NCBI RefSeq assembly: GCF_004343775.1
Contig: NZ_PTXL01000005.1
Span: forward strand, 186,001-250,000
Direction: 5' to 3'
From: Burkholderia sp. SRS-46
Lineage (GTDB): Bacteria > Pseudomonadota > Gammaproteobacteria > Burkholderiales > Burkholderiaceae
Length of the DNA stretch: 64,000 nt
Positions within the stretch are counted from its first letter, which is position 1, and each line of letters starts with the position of its first letter. The translations under genes and the position numbers were made by a program. The notes beneath the pieces were generated by a model. The model was not told the origin of the DNA and ran no database searches. It worked only from the letters and a program-made list of their open reading frames with translations. Positions 9,125 to 17,754 of this stretch are shown here, piece after piece.

Positions 9125-10704
9125 GACCACTCGTCCTCGATGAATGCGCGCAGCGCGTCCGCGACCGCGACCCTGCCGATCAGCGCTCGCGGCTTGACAT
9201 CGCCGGCCCGGATGCCCGCATGCTCGTGCGCGCGCTGAACGAGATCGGCCAGATGCGCGGCGCCGCCCGGCACGCGTGCCGCGCGCAGCGGGCCGAGTTG
9301 TCCGAGCGCGCGTGCGTGCCGGTAGTGAAAGGCGCGTACGAGGGCCTGTTCGAGCGCATCGCGCACGCCGTCGACGTCTCGTGTACCGCTTGCGAGCAGC
9401 AGCATGTAGTGCGGCGGATCGGCATCAGCGCATGGAATCACGCACCCTTCGTCGCCGGGCCGCAGCGCCTCCGAGAGCGAAGCCGCCAGATAAGTTTCGT
9501 CCAGCTTTTCGCCGACGAGATCGCTCTGCGCGCCGGTCCGCCCGACGAATGCGACGCGTGGCGTCCGCCCCGCATATCCTGTCACGCGCACCCGGTCGCC
9601 GAGCCGGTAGCGATACAGGCCGCCTCCCGTCGTCACGATCACCTCGGCGGTGTCGTCCGGCTTTAACCCCTCGACGCCCACCACGGAATCGTCGTCGAGC
9701 AGGAACTCCAGAAAGTGGCTGCGGATCGCGAGCGGGCAGCCCGCATCGTTGCCGAATGGCAGGCTGACCGCCGCCTCGGTCGAAAACAGGCCTTTCGGGA
9801 GCCAGGCCGCCTGCGGGAACAAGGCTCGCGCATGTTCTGCGTAGCGTCCGCTCGGGCCATCCATCCAGCAACTCAGCGCGGCGAGCCGAGGCCACAGAGG
9901 GCCGCAATCTCCTTCGTCGAGTGCGCGTCGCAGTGCTGCCGCGCGCGCCGCCGGCAGTGCGTCGAACAGGCGCGCGAGCGTTTCGCCGCGCCGCGGTTCG
10001 GTATCGTCGAACAATGGGCGGAGCAGGCTGGTCAGGAAGGTCGGACTCCATACGCTGATGAACGCGAGATCGTCGGCGGCGATCAGTGCGTGCAATGTCT
10101 CGGTGCGCCAAGCGTCACGGTCGCCCGACAGCGGCGGCGCGACGAGCGTCGGCAGCAGATCGACAAGCGGACAGTCGGCCAGGTAATCGAGATCGCTTTC
10201 CGATCCGATCATGATGCCGTTGATAGCGCGCTCGCGTTCCTGCATCGGCGGCGACATCGACCAGTACGCGCGTCCGGTGGCGACACCCGGCACCGCGCGA
10301 TACAGCTCGGCGAGCCAGACGACCAGTGCGAACTGCAGTTCGTCGAGAAACGCGGGCGTGTATGGAATCAGCTTCTGCCGCTCGCTGCTGCCGCTCGTGC
10401 GTTCGAAAAAGCGCGGCGCCTGTGCGGTCAGGATCGGGCCGGATTCGCGGAGCGCACGATCGATCCACGGATGCATGCCGGCATATGTCGTCGCGGGCAC
10501 GCGTTCGCGAAACTGCGCCGGGTTTGCGATGTCGGCAAATCCGTTCGCGGCGCCGAATGCCGTGTTCCGGTTCGTCGCAAGCAGGCGCGCGAGATAGGCC
10601 GCCTGCGTGTCGGCCGGCGCGTCGAGCGCGGCCAGCCATGCGTCGCGGAAGGGCTCGGCGGAAGTGGCGAATGCGGCCCACGCATCCTGTGCACGCACGT
10701 GCAT
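9118..10704 (-). CDS. GH3-family acyl-acid amido synthetase
   Basis: 528 residues from an ATG at 10704; the open frame continues upstream, but that part is out-of-frame desaturase sequence. GH3 proteins belong to the adenylate-forming ANL superfamily and join carboxylic acids to amino acids, as in plant auxin conjugation. Visible features are FFERTSGSSERQKLIPYT (phosphate-binding loop), GRAYWSMSPP, SCWMDGPSGRYAEHARALFP, TTGGGLYRYRLGDRVRVTG (a strongly conserved GH3/ANL motif) and FVGRTGAQSDLVGEKL. It starts 7 bases after the desaturase stop and overlaps the Rieske gene. In this setting it may activate or amidate the modified fatty acid. The product is inferred only. Confidence 0.85.
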   Translation of the reverse strand: MHVRAQDAWAAFATSAEPFRDAWLAALDAPADTQAAYLARLLATNRNTAFGAANGFADIANPAQFRERVPATTYAGMHPWIDRALRESGPILTAQAPRFFERTSGSSERQKLIPYTPAFLDELQFALVVWLAELYRAVPGVATGRAYWSMSPPMQERERAINGIMIGSESDLDYLADCPLVDLLPTLVAPPLSGDRDAWRTETLHALIAADDLAFISVWSPTFLTSLLRPLFDDTEPRRGETLARLFDALPAARAAALRRALDEGDCGPLWPRLAALSCWMDGPSGRYAEHARALFPQAAWLPKGLFSTEAAVSLPFGNDAGCPLAIRSHFLEFLLDDDSVVGVEGLKPDDTAEVIVTTGGGLYRYRLGDRVRVTGYAGRTPRVAFVGRTGAQSDLVGEKLDETYLAASLSEALRPGDEGCVIPCADADPPHYMLLLASGTRDVDGVRDALEQALVRAFHYRHARALGQLGPLRAARVPGGAAHLADLVQRAHEHAGIRAGDVKPRALIGRVAVADALRAFIEDEWSC

Positions 10705-10711
10705 CCCCCTG

Positions 10712-11647
10712 TCAGAAATAGGTCTTGTCGAGCTGCGCCAAATCGCTCGGCAAGCGGCGCGGCGGCTCGAACACGTGCAGCCAGCCGTACCACAGCGGCC
10801 GCGTCTCACCCGGATCGGAGCGCGCATGCAGTTCCTGCCAGCGCAGGCTCGGATGCCGGTGGTGCGTGAGGTTGTAGTTGAAATTGAGGAATGCCCAGCG
10901 AACCGGCGCGGGAGCGCGCATGTTATAGGTGCCTTCAACGACGTCGAGCGGCGTATGCATGTGGTAGACCCACTGCAGCGACGACCACGAGAACGCGAAC
11001 GCGAGATAGGCGATCGCGATGTCGAGCGGCCGCCAGCCGAGCAGGATACCTAGCGCGGCCCACGCGGCCACGCCCGCGATGACTTCGTAACGGATTCGCC
11101 GGAACTTGGCTGTATCGAAATCCCTGAACGCAGCCGCATACGTGTTGTCGCGCCCGTACTTCGCCCAGCCGGACGGGATTCGAGTGGGGAGCATGGCCAG
11201 GGCGCAGCTGCCGATGAGGCTCGCGAACCAGATGCCGCCGACGATCGCGGCATAGTATTCGATTCGCTTGCGCAAAAGCGACGCGTCCGGCTCGACGAAA
11301 TCTACCCGCTCCGCGAGCGTCCGGTTGCGCACGTGGTGACCGAGATGATTCACGTGGATGAGCGTTGCCGCCGCGCCAAACATCGTCGACGCCCACCACA
11401 TCATCAGATAGTTGATTGCACTGCGCCGATGGCCGAAACCGTGGAACGTCTCGTGCATCATCGAGAACACACCCTGCATGATCAGGCAGAACGGTATGAG
11501 CGCCAGCCAGCGCAGCGAGCTGCTGCCGTGCGACAGCCAGGTCAGGATGCCGGCCCAGGCGACGCTCTGCAGTGCGAGCACGCACAGATTCAGCCGGTCG
11601 AATTGCGGCGAACGATTATCTGTGGCGCATGCATTGGCAACGAACAT
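10712..11647 (-). CDS. Membrane fatty-acid desaturase
   Basis: 311 residues from an ATG at 11647. Three histidine boxes of the membrane diiron desaturase/hydroxylase family are present: HETFHGFGH (His65-His73), HVNHLGHH (His98-His105) and THHRHP near the C-terminus. Hydrophobic segments between the boxes fit an inner-membrane enzyme. It introduces a double bond or hydroxyl into an acyl chain. It is the first gene of the leftward operon with GH3 and Rieske genes. It is divergent from the PF10118 gene at 11760, leaving about 110 bases for both promoters. Regiochemistry cannot be read from the sequence. Confidence 0.88.
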   Translation of the reverse strand: MFVANACATDNRSPQFDRLNLCVLALQSVAWAGILTWLSHGSSSLRWLALIPFCLIMQGVFSMMHETFHGFGHRRSAINYLMMWWASTMFGAAATLIHVNHLGHHVRNRTLAERVDFVEPDASLLRKRIEYYAAIVGGIWFASLIGSCALAMLPTRIPSGWAKYGRDNTYAAAFRDFDTAKFRRIRYEVIAGVAAWAALGILLGWRPLDIAIAYLAFAFSWSSLQWVYHMHTPLDVVEGTYNMRAPAPVRWAFLNFNYNLTHHRHPSLRWQELHARSDPGETRPLWYGWLHVFEPPRRLPSDLAQLDKTYF

Positions 11648-11759
11648 ACAATTCGGACATGGATGGTGGCAGCGACGCAGAGCATACCTTCGATCGCCGT
11701 CATCGAACAATACGCGTGCCTGCTGCCCGTGCGCGTCAATGCCACGATCGCTCCAGCCC

Positions 11760-12647
11760 ATGTCCACCAGACGAACCGACGATGCAATGCATGCGCCCTG
11801 TGATGACGGGGCCGACATCCGCCGGCGCGACCTGCACTTCTGCTTCGCCGACGACATCCCGCGCTACTGGTATCGCGGCCAAAGGCGCGTGACGCGCTTC
11901 TTCGACGCGTTCTCGATCATGTTCCCGCTCGGCGAGAAGTTTTTTGTCGATAGCGTCAGGCATTACCGCGATGCGTTGCCGGCCGACTGCATGCTCGCCG
12001 CACAGGTGGATGCATTCCTGTATCAGGAGGGAACGCATATCCGCGAACATCGCGCGTACAACCGACGTCTGGCTCGTCAGGGCATGCCTGTCGATGCGCT
12101 CGAAGCGATCATGCGGCGGCGGCAGCAGCAATGCCGACGCGTCGCGTCGCCGCTGCTTCGCCTGACATTCACGGCGTGTCTCGAGCATTACACGGCCATT
12201 CTCGCCGATCTGCTGTTGCGCGATCAGGCCATCTTCGACGGTGCCGACCCGTCGATGGCCGCGATCTGGCGGTGGCATGCGGTCGAGGAAACCGAACACA
12301 AGACGGTCGCATTCGATGTGTTTCGTGCGTGCGGCGGCGGGGCCATCAGGCGCTACATCATGCGGACCGCTGCGATGCTCGGCGTCACCGCATGTTTCGT
12401 CGTCGATCTAGCTTATTTCGTCATCCGTCTCGCCGCGGCCGATCACGATGCCGGCAACTGGCGGAGTTGGGCGCAGCTTGGCTGGTGGCTGGTCGGTGCG
12501 CCAGGCGTGTTGACTCGCGTGCTGCCCGCTTGGCTGGCGTGGTTCTCGCCGCGTTTTCACCCCTGCCGAATCGGCAACCCGGCAACGCTTGCCGCGGCCC
12601 GTGCTGCGCTCGCTGCTACCGATGTCGCGACAACGGAGTGCGTATGA
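11760..12647 (+). CDS. PF10118 ferritin-like protein (predicted metal-dependent hydrolase)
   Basis: About 295 residues from the ATG at 11760; an ATG at 11787 is an alternative. The sequence follows the PF10118/COG3687 pattern: FPLGEKFFVDSVRHYRDAL, then FLYQEGTHIREHRAYN, then CLEHYTAILADLLL, then WHAVEETEHKTVAFD. The repeated E...ExxH and EExEH motifs suggest a dinuclear metal centre in a helical bundle. The hydrolase name is historical and no hydrolytic activity is certain. It overlaps the next gene by ATGA, so the two are translationally coupled. Together with two desaturases and the Rieske protein it would be the fourth iron-type enzyme of this cluster. Confidence 0.82.
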   Translation: MSTRRTDDAMHAPCDDGADIRRRDLHFCFADDIPRYWYRGQRRVTRFFDAFSIMFPLGEKFFVDSVRHYRDALPADCMLAAQVDAFLYQEGTHIREHRAYNRRLARQGMPVDALEAIMRRRQQQCRRVASPLLRLTFTACLEHYTAILADLLLRDQAIFDGADPSMAAIWRWHAVEETEHKTVAFDVFRACGGGAIRRYIMRTAAMLGVTACFVVDLAYFVIRLAAADHDAGNWRSWAQLGWWLVGAPGVLTRVLPAWLAWFSPRFHPCRIGNPATLAAARAALAATDVATTECV

Positions 12648-13564
12648 CTGCGCCGTGTCCGGCCTGGCTACCGTCTGGCTTCGACGACTGGCGACGACAC
12701 TACCCGTCGACGCCGTTCGAACGCGCGCCCGCGGCACTTGACTGGACAGGGCGCTTCATCGACTGTTGGCAGGCGCCCGGCGCCGAGGCGCGCGCGGACA
12801 CCATCATTGTGCTGATTGCCGGGCTCTATTCCGAATGGATTCCCGCTTGCTTCCGGCATGCGGCGCGTGCGCTGAATGCCGCGCGGTATTCTGTCCTGCG
12901 CGTGCCGGTCCGCTCGTCGCGCGGTGTCGCCGAACAAGGGCGGCATATCGTGCGCGCACTCCACGCAGGCCTGCCGGCTGGTAGTCGCTTCATCGTCCTC
13001 GCTCACAGCAAGGGCGGACTCGACGCGTTGGCGGCGCTGCATGCCGATTCCGGGCTGCGTGCCCGCTGCGACGGCATCGCCCTCGTTCAGCCACCCGTCG
13101 GCCCGAGTGCGATCGTCGACGATCTGCTCGATCGGCGCGGTGCACGCATCGATCCCGCGTGGTTGCGCTGGACGGCGGGCAGGCTGCTGCGCACGCGCTG
13201 GCTATACGCCGGCTCGCGCGATATCGGCAGCGGCCGTGATGCCGGCATCGCGAACCTGTTGTCCGAGCTGCCCGACGACCTGCACTGTGTGCATGTCGTG
13301 AGTTGGTCGGTGGAGCGTCGTTCCCGCTTCGATGCGCATCACCCGCGCCTCGATCGCTACCGCCCCGGGTGTGCGCACGACGGACAGTTCTATCTTGACC
13401 ACCAGACGATTCGCGACATGCCGCAAGTGTGCGTGCCGCATCTCGATCATGGCCAGCCTGTACTCGGTGGCGCGGGATTCGACGCGGGGCGCTTCTGGCT
13501 TGCGCTCGTCACGCTCCTCGATGCGACGCGGCCGATCATGGCCGCTGGCGCTCAGACCAGATAA
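12644..13564 (+). CDS. Alpha/beta-hydrolase-fold protein
   Basis: 306 residues; its ATG overlaps the previous stop (ATGA). The nucleophile elbow is VLAHSKGGLDAL with Ser122, after an oxyanion-type strand TIIVLIAGLYSEWIP. A likely C-terminal histidine is in FYLDHQTIRDMP or VCVPHLDHGQP. The fold suggests an esterase, thioesterase or lipase. In this cluster it may release or trim an acyl product. Its 3' end overlaps the convergent acetyltransferase gene by 13 bases. No closer family was recognised. Confidence 0.75.
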   Translation: MTAPCPAWLPSGFDDWRRHYPSTPFERAPAALDWTGRFIDCWQAPGAEARADTIIVLIAGLYSEWIPACFRHAARALNAARYSVLRVPVRSSRGVAEQGRHIVRALHAGLPAGSRFIVLAHSKGGLDALAALHADSGLRARCDGIALVQPPVGPSAIVDDLLDRRGARIDPAWLRWTAGRLLRTRWLYAGSRDIGSGRDAGIANLLSELPDDLHCVHVVSWSVERRSRFDAHHPRLDRYRPGCAHDGQFYLDHQTIRDMPQVCVPHLDHGQPVLGGAGFDAGRFWLALVTLLDATRPIMAAGAQTR

Positions 13565-14658
13565 ATCTCGAAACCGGGCATCCGCTCGTCGTTGCCCAGG
13601 TCGAGCACAGGCGAGCCTGGCGTGGACAGCGTATACAGGTCCATCGGCAGCGCGGTATACCGATAGCCGCGCAGCGCGGGCCAGAGCGGATCCTGATCGT
13701 ACAGGCACAGCTGGATCAGTGCGTAGCGGCCTCGTTCTCGTTGCCAAACCGAGTCCAGCAGCGCTTGTGCGATGTCCGGGTCGCGCCCGTGCACTTGCAG
13801 GTGAGTCAGATAGATGTCCCGCAGCGCGTGACCGGGCGCGGCGATCCGGGGGCGCCCAAGCAACGGCGCGACTGCGTTGAAGCCGTGGCGCAGCGCGCCG
13901 AGTTCCCACGGCAGTCGTTCCAGGACGATGCGCTTGATGCGCCCCGCATCCCACGGCGCGACGCAGCCCACGATGCGACCGTTCGCGTTGCGCGCCACCA
14001 GGAAGGACTCGATCCCGAAGTCCGGCCAGACACCCAGGCGACGCTCGAATTCGTCCTGGGTAAAGACGCAGCCGAAGGGCTGGGAGCGCGATTCCCGGTC
14101 CAGGAATTCGCGCAGTGCGTCGGCATCTGCTGCCGAAGCGTTTGTTACCGTGACTGAGCTGGTGCGTCGAGTCGCCACGCGCCGTGCATAGATCGACACG
14201 TTGCTGTAGCCGCGCCAATGCCGGAACCCGAGCCGGGTCCGCTTGCCCGTGCCGAACAGCGATTGCATCGCGATCCGGTTGTCGCGGATGACGCAGCAAT
14301 ACGTATGATGGACGCCGTCATGCGCGGCCAGTTCGGCGAGGCGATCGCGTACATAGCTGGTCCATGTGCGCGCCAAATGGCGATCGGGCGCGATACGCAG
14401 ATCGCCAAGATACGCGATGCGCTGTGCGTTTCCGGCCAGGTAACCGTCGCGGACGACCAGGCTTGCCATCCCCTTGAGATGGCCTGCGCCGTCTTCCGCG
14501 AGCCATGTTCGATAGTCATCTGAATGACAGTGGTGCAGTGCGACGTAATCCGGCGAGCGATCGAAGCGCAGCGGCATCCCGCCGCGCATCGCGTAGCGTG
14601 TTTGAAACGCGAGGAGCCGTTCGTTGTCGACGGCGGTTGCCGGCCGGATTCGCGTCAT
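13552..14658 (-). CDS. GNAT-family acyltransferase
   Basis: About 368 residues from the ATG at 14658; a GTG at 14670 would add four residues. The N-terminus TRIRPATAVDNERLLAF and the following strands with YLGDLRIAPDRHLARTWTSY are typical of GNAT folds (acyl-CoA binding loop near LRIAPDRHLAR). The second half (NASAADADALREFLDRESRS onward) reads like a further GNAT-like half, so this may be a tandem domain protein. It partly overlaps the upstream GNAT-like gene and is probably co-expressed with it. In this setting it may transfer an acyl group to an amine. The substrate is unknown. Confidence 0.7.
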   Translation of the reverse strand: MTRIRPATAVDNERLLAFQTRYAMRGGMPLRFDRSPDYVALHHCHSDDYRTWLAEDGAGHLKGMASLVVRDGYLAGNAQRIAYLGDLRIAPDRHLARTWTSYVRDRLAELAAHDGVHHTYCCVIRDNRIAMQSLFGTGKRTRLGFRHWRGYSNVSIYARRVATRRTSSVTVTNASAADADALREFLDRESRSQPFGCVFTQDEFERRLGVWPDFGIESFLVARNANGRIVGCVAPWDAGRIKRIVLERLPWELGALRHGFNAVAPLLGRPRIAAPGHALRDIYLTHLQVHGRDPDIAQALLDSVWQRERGRYALIQLCLYDQDPLWPALRGYRYTALPMDLYTLSTPGSPVLDLGNDERMPGFEIYLV

Positions 14659-14662
14659 CCGC

Positions 14663-15373
14663 TCATTCACCGGCGAAGATCCGTCTCGCCATCGGCCTGA
14701 GGTTTTCCGGCGTCAGTTCGCATAGGCAGACGAGCTCGGTGCCGCGCGCGTAGTGAGGATTGCGCTCGAGAAAATAGGCGACGTCGGGCAGCCGTCGATG
14801 CGCGTCCGGCACGCCGGCGAGGGTGGGGGCGAGGCGGCCTTGCGGCACCGGGAAGTCGAGCACGCCCGACGCGGCGTCGTACGCACGCCCGAAGCGCTCG
14901 ACGGCAAGATGATCGAGCAGCGCTTGAGTCGATGGTGCGGTCGGCCGGTCGAATCGTGGTGCGAAGTCACGCGCGAACGCGCGCAGGTAGCGGTACGTGC
15001 GATGTCCCTTGCAGATGAGGAACCAGTAGAGTGCCGCGTCAGGCGAGAGCCGCTTGATTTCACCGGCGAGCTGGATCCAGCGGAACGCGAGCTGCTGGCT
15101 GCCCCAGCAGGCCGGATCCACGATCGTATCGCCGGAAAACAGGATGCGCAGCGTCGTGTCGCGCCACGGCTGGTCGTACAGCTTCAGCGTCGAAAAGCCG
15201 CGCAGTTGGCCCGTGTCGTCGCGCATGACGATGCAATGTGTCTTGTCGTCGAGATCGCGTTCGAAGCGCTCGCGTTCCGTATCCCGGTAGCAGGTCGAAT
15301 AGAGCGCGTACATATGTGCAACGTCGACGTCGCGCAGCTGCGCACGTGTCATGGAGCTGGCTCGAAGCGGCAT
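14663..15373 (-). CDS. GNAT-like protein, possible N-acyl transferase
   Basis: About 236 residues. In-frame starts are GTG 15388, ATG 15373 and ATG 15352; the middle one is chosen without a clear ribosome-binding site. Visible features are HMYALYSTCYRDTERERFERDL, HCIVMRDDTGQLRGFSTLKL and RILFSGDTIVDPACWGSQQL, then a cysteine-rich strand ELVCLCELTPENLRPMARRI. The pattern (long N-terminal helix, substrate strand, arginine-rich end) recalls LuxI/FeeM-type GNAT relatives that make N-acyl amides, but the similarity is weak. Its end overlaps the start of the next GNAT gene. It is divergent from the PAP2-desaturase gene. Confidence 0.6.
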   Translation of the reverse strand: MPLRASSMTRAQLRDVDVAHMYALYSTCYRDTERERFERDLDDKTHCIVMRDDTGQLRGFSTLKLYDQPWRDTTLRILFSGDTIVDPACWGSQQLAFRWIQLAGEIKRLSPDAALYWFLICKGHRTYRYLRAFARDFAPRFDRPTAPSTQALLDHLAVERFGRAYDAASGVLDFPVPQGRLAPTLAGVPDAHRRLPDVAYFLERNPHYARGTELVCLCELTPENLRPMARRIFAGE

Positions 15374-15441
15374 AGCGTCGTTATTCACGCGATCTGAAAC
15401 GATTTATCATGATACTCGATTGAGCCGCTTCCTTTTTTCTC

Positions 15442-16905
15442 ATGCGCGCCACACCTCCTGTTTCCAATTCCGTCGCACCGCGTGCCACCGACGCGTGGCG
15501 CTGGCTCGTCATCTATGTCGTCGTGTCGGGCGCACTGTACTTCTGGGTCACGCGCGCACCGCTGTCGTCCGTGAGTCTATTGCGTCCGGGGCCGTACGAC
15601 GCGTTCGTTCCGCGCGTGCCTGCCAGCGTGCCGCTTTATTTGAGTTACACGCTCGTCATGCCGTCGATTGTCTGGTTCGGCCGGCGCCGCGATTGGCTGC
15701 TGCCTGCATTTTTCGCGGGTGCGCTTGCCGCCGGACTGTGCCTCGTCAGTCACTTGTTCTGGCCGACGGCGGTGATGCGGCCACCCGTCGCGACGGGATG
15801 GCTCGCGTGGCTGTACCGGATCGATACACCGCTCGCCGCGAGTCCGTGCGGCCATGTTGCGCTGCCTGTCGCGGTTACTGTCGTGTTGACCGCGCTGCGT
15901 GTCCGGGCCGCGCGCTATTACGCCGCGTGGAGTGCAATGCTGGCGCTCACGGTCCTGACGACCGGGCAGCATCTGCTTGCCGACATGCTTGCGGGCGTCG
16001 CGCTCGGCATTGGCGTGGGCGGCGCAACGGCCGTGCTTGTTCGTCTCGACGTCGACCTGCGTACGGCCGGCGCAATGCTGCTTGAATGGCTCTGCATCGT
16101 CGTCACGCTGCGCATCGCGCTCGCAGCAGGCCACTGGGCGGTCTACCTGCTTGCGGCCGTCGTTGTCGCCACCCGGCAGCACGCGTTGTTCATTCTGTAC
16201 CACGATGCGACACACTATCACTTGAGCCGCCGCCGTTTCACGAACGACTATCTGATCAACGTCGCGATCGGCGCACCGGGACTCGTGCCCATCGAGTTCT
16301 ACCGTCCACTGCATCTTGCGCACCATCGGCACGTCGGTACTTCGCAGGATCCCGAACGGAATTTTCTGTATCACGCGCAGCCATGGAAGTTCGAGCCGCT
16401 CGACACACTGTCGCTCATCCGGCAGTTGCTTGGCGATCTGCTCGTGGTCAACATGGTGAAGAACATGCGCGCTTACCGACGCGCGAACGGGCGCGGCGCG
16501 TCCGTGACGTCACCGCTGCTTGCGGCAGTCGCGACATGGGGTGTCCTGCTCGCTTCGCTCGTGCATGCGTGCACGGTTCGCGAACTGCTGACGCTCATGG
16601 CCCTTTGGTTCACTCCGCTCGTCACGATCGGCGCGCTGCTCCAGAAAATCCGCAGCATCGCCGAACATAGTGGCGGACCGGGCGTCACGCCCGGCTGGCA
16701 TGACTGGACTTATTCGTGGCGCGTCGGGCTTTTGGGGCGCTTCTTTATCTGGCCGTACAACATCAATTATCACCAGCAGCATCATCATGCGCCCAACGTT
16801 GCGTGGCATCGCTTGTCGGAACTGCATGTATCTGGCGAGCCGATTCTATCGTCGCGGCAATTGCCCGCACTGCTCTGGTCCGGGGCGTCCGACCCGGACG
16901 CGTAG
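15442..16905 (+). CDS. PAP2-like domain fused to fatty-acid desaturase
   Basis: 487 residues. The N-terminal third is a multi-span membrane domain with PAP2-superfamily motifs SPCGH (134-138) and TTGQHLLAD (173-181); the first PAP2 motif (KxxxxxxRP) is not obvious. From about residue 210 comes a membrane desaturase/hydroxylase with histidine boxes HDATHYH (254-260), HLAHHRH (291-297) and YHQQHHH near residue 440. PAP2 enzymes move or remove phosphate groups on lipids, so the fusion could couple head-group and acyl-chain chemistry on one membrane substrate. It is divergent from the GNAT gene at 14663-15373 and is the last gene of the cluster. Both domains appear intact. Confidence 0.85.
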   Translation: MRATPPVSNSVAPRATDAWRWLVIYVVVSGALYFWVTRAPLSSVSLLRPGPYDAFVPRVPASVPLYLSYTLVMPSIVWFGRRRDWLLPAFFAGALAAGLCLVSHLFWPTAVMRPPVATGWLAWLYRIDTPLAASPCGHVALPVAVTVVLTALRVRAARYYAAWSAMLALTVLTTGQHLLADMLAGVALGIGVGGATAVLVRLDVDLRTAGAMLLEWLCIVVTLRIALAAGHWAVYLLAAVVVATRQHALFILYHDATHYHLSRRRFTNDYLINVAIGAPGLVPIEFYRPLHLAHHRHVGTSQDPERNFLYHAQPWKFEPLDTLSLIRQLLGDLLVVNMVKNMRAYRRANGRGASVTSPLLAAVATWGVLLASLVHACTVRELLTLMALWFTPLVTIGALLQKIRSIAEHSGGPGVTPGWHDWTYSWRVGLLGRFFIWPYNINYHQQHHHAPNVAWHRLSELHVSGEPILSSRQLPALLWSGASDPDA

Positions 16906-17754
16906 GGATGGACAGGAGGGCGATAGCGTTGATTTCGTGACGAGCGCTTACAGGGGGGGCGTTAGCCAGCGTCGAGCAACATTGCCTCAACGTGACATGA
17001 ATGACTGAATTGGACGACAAGGAAATCTTCGCCGCCGTGAATTGAATGGCTGCCTCCAAGGAGCAAGTGACGCCCGAGGGTGCGAGCAGACGTCGCTTCC
17101 TGGATGCGGATTCAAACCGGCGATGCAACGCGCTCGAGGCTGTATCGCAGCGAGGCGTGTTGCACTAAAACAGTGACGGCGGATCGACCATACAGACGGT
17201 CAGAAAGCGAATCCTTTTTCGCAACGTGGCGGGGCCGTCCTTTGTCGCGCCCGCCTCCGCACTCACCGCGCTGCTCGTCACGGCACGCAGTCGTTACTCG
17301 GTGATGATCCTTGCCGTCATTTTCAGGAGGCGGCCCTGCAACGCTTCGGGCTCACGCTTGCGTTGTTTGGCTTGGGTCGTTCCACATGACATTCCGTTCG
17401 TCCGGTATTTGATCAAGAGAATCTGCGTGTGGGATCAACCCCACGCCGAGCAGCAGGCCCTGCCCTGTCATTGATCGTGCGCATCGCGTGGGCGCGCGAC
17501 AGGCAATAGCGCGGCTTACCTGCCGTAGGCGGTTTTGGCACCATTCCAGATCCGTCTCTCCCGATCACTCGCCCAAGCCCGAAATCCCAGCTTCCGACCC
17601 GAACACATTTCGCTCCAGATCGACGCATTCCCATCTGTCAGAACGGGCTCTCGTCTCCCTTACAAAAAGCCTTAACTTTGATACTATGGCACCACTATTT
17701 GTATGGTGAATGTATTTATTCTGTATGGGTTCCGATGCAAGGAGCGACGCGGGG
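16906..17754. other. Long non-coding stretch with a decayed reading frame
   Basis: No intact gene in about 850 bases between the desaturase fusion and the Ter operon. It contains the broken frame at 17001-17168. The last 100 bases become AT-rich; a weak -10-like TACTAT lies at 17682-17687 in a position that could serve the Ter operon. Nothing else was recognised. Confidence 0.4.
17001..17168 (+). pseudogene. Remnant 5' end of a gene with a Tat-like RRRFL motif
   Basis: An ATG at 17001 opens MTELDDKEIFAAVN and hits an in-frame TGA at 17043-17045. The same frame continues at once from an ATG at 17046 with MAASKEQVTPEGASRRRFLD and ends at 17168. The ASRRRFL stretch resembles a twin-arginine signal, but no hydrophobic core follows. 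It reads like the start of a gene broken by one stop and then truncated. Too short for certainty; chance is possible. Confidence 0.3.

Noticed and set aside
17095..17135. A tRNA T-arm-like sequence on the minus strand (GGTTTGAATCC)
   Set aside because: The loop lacks the invariant TTC and no acceptor or anticodon arm can be folded.
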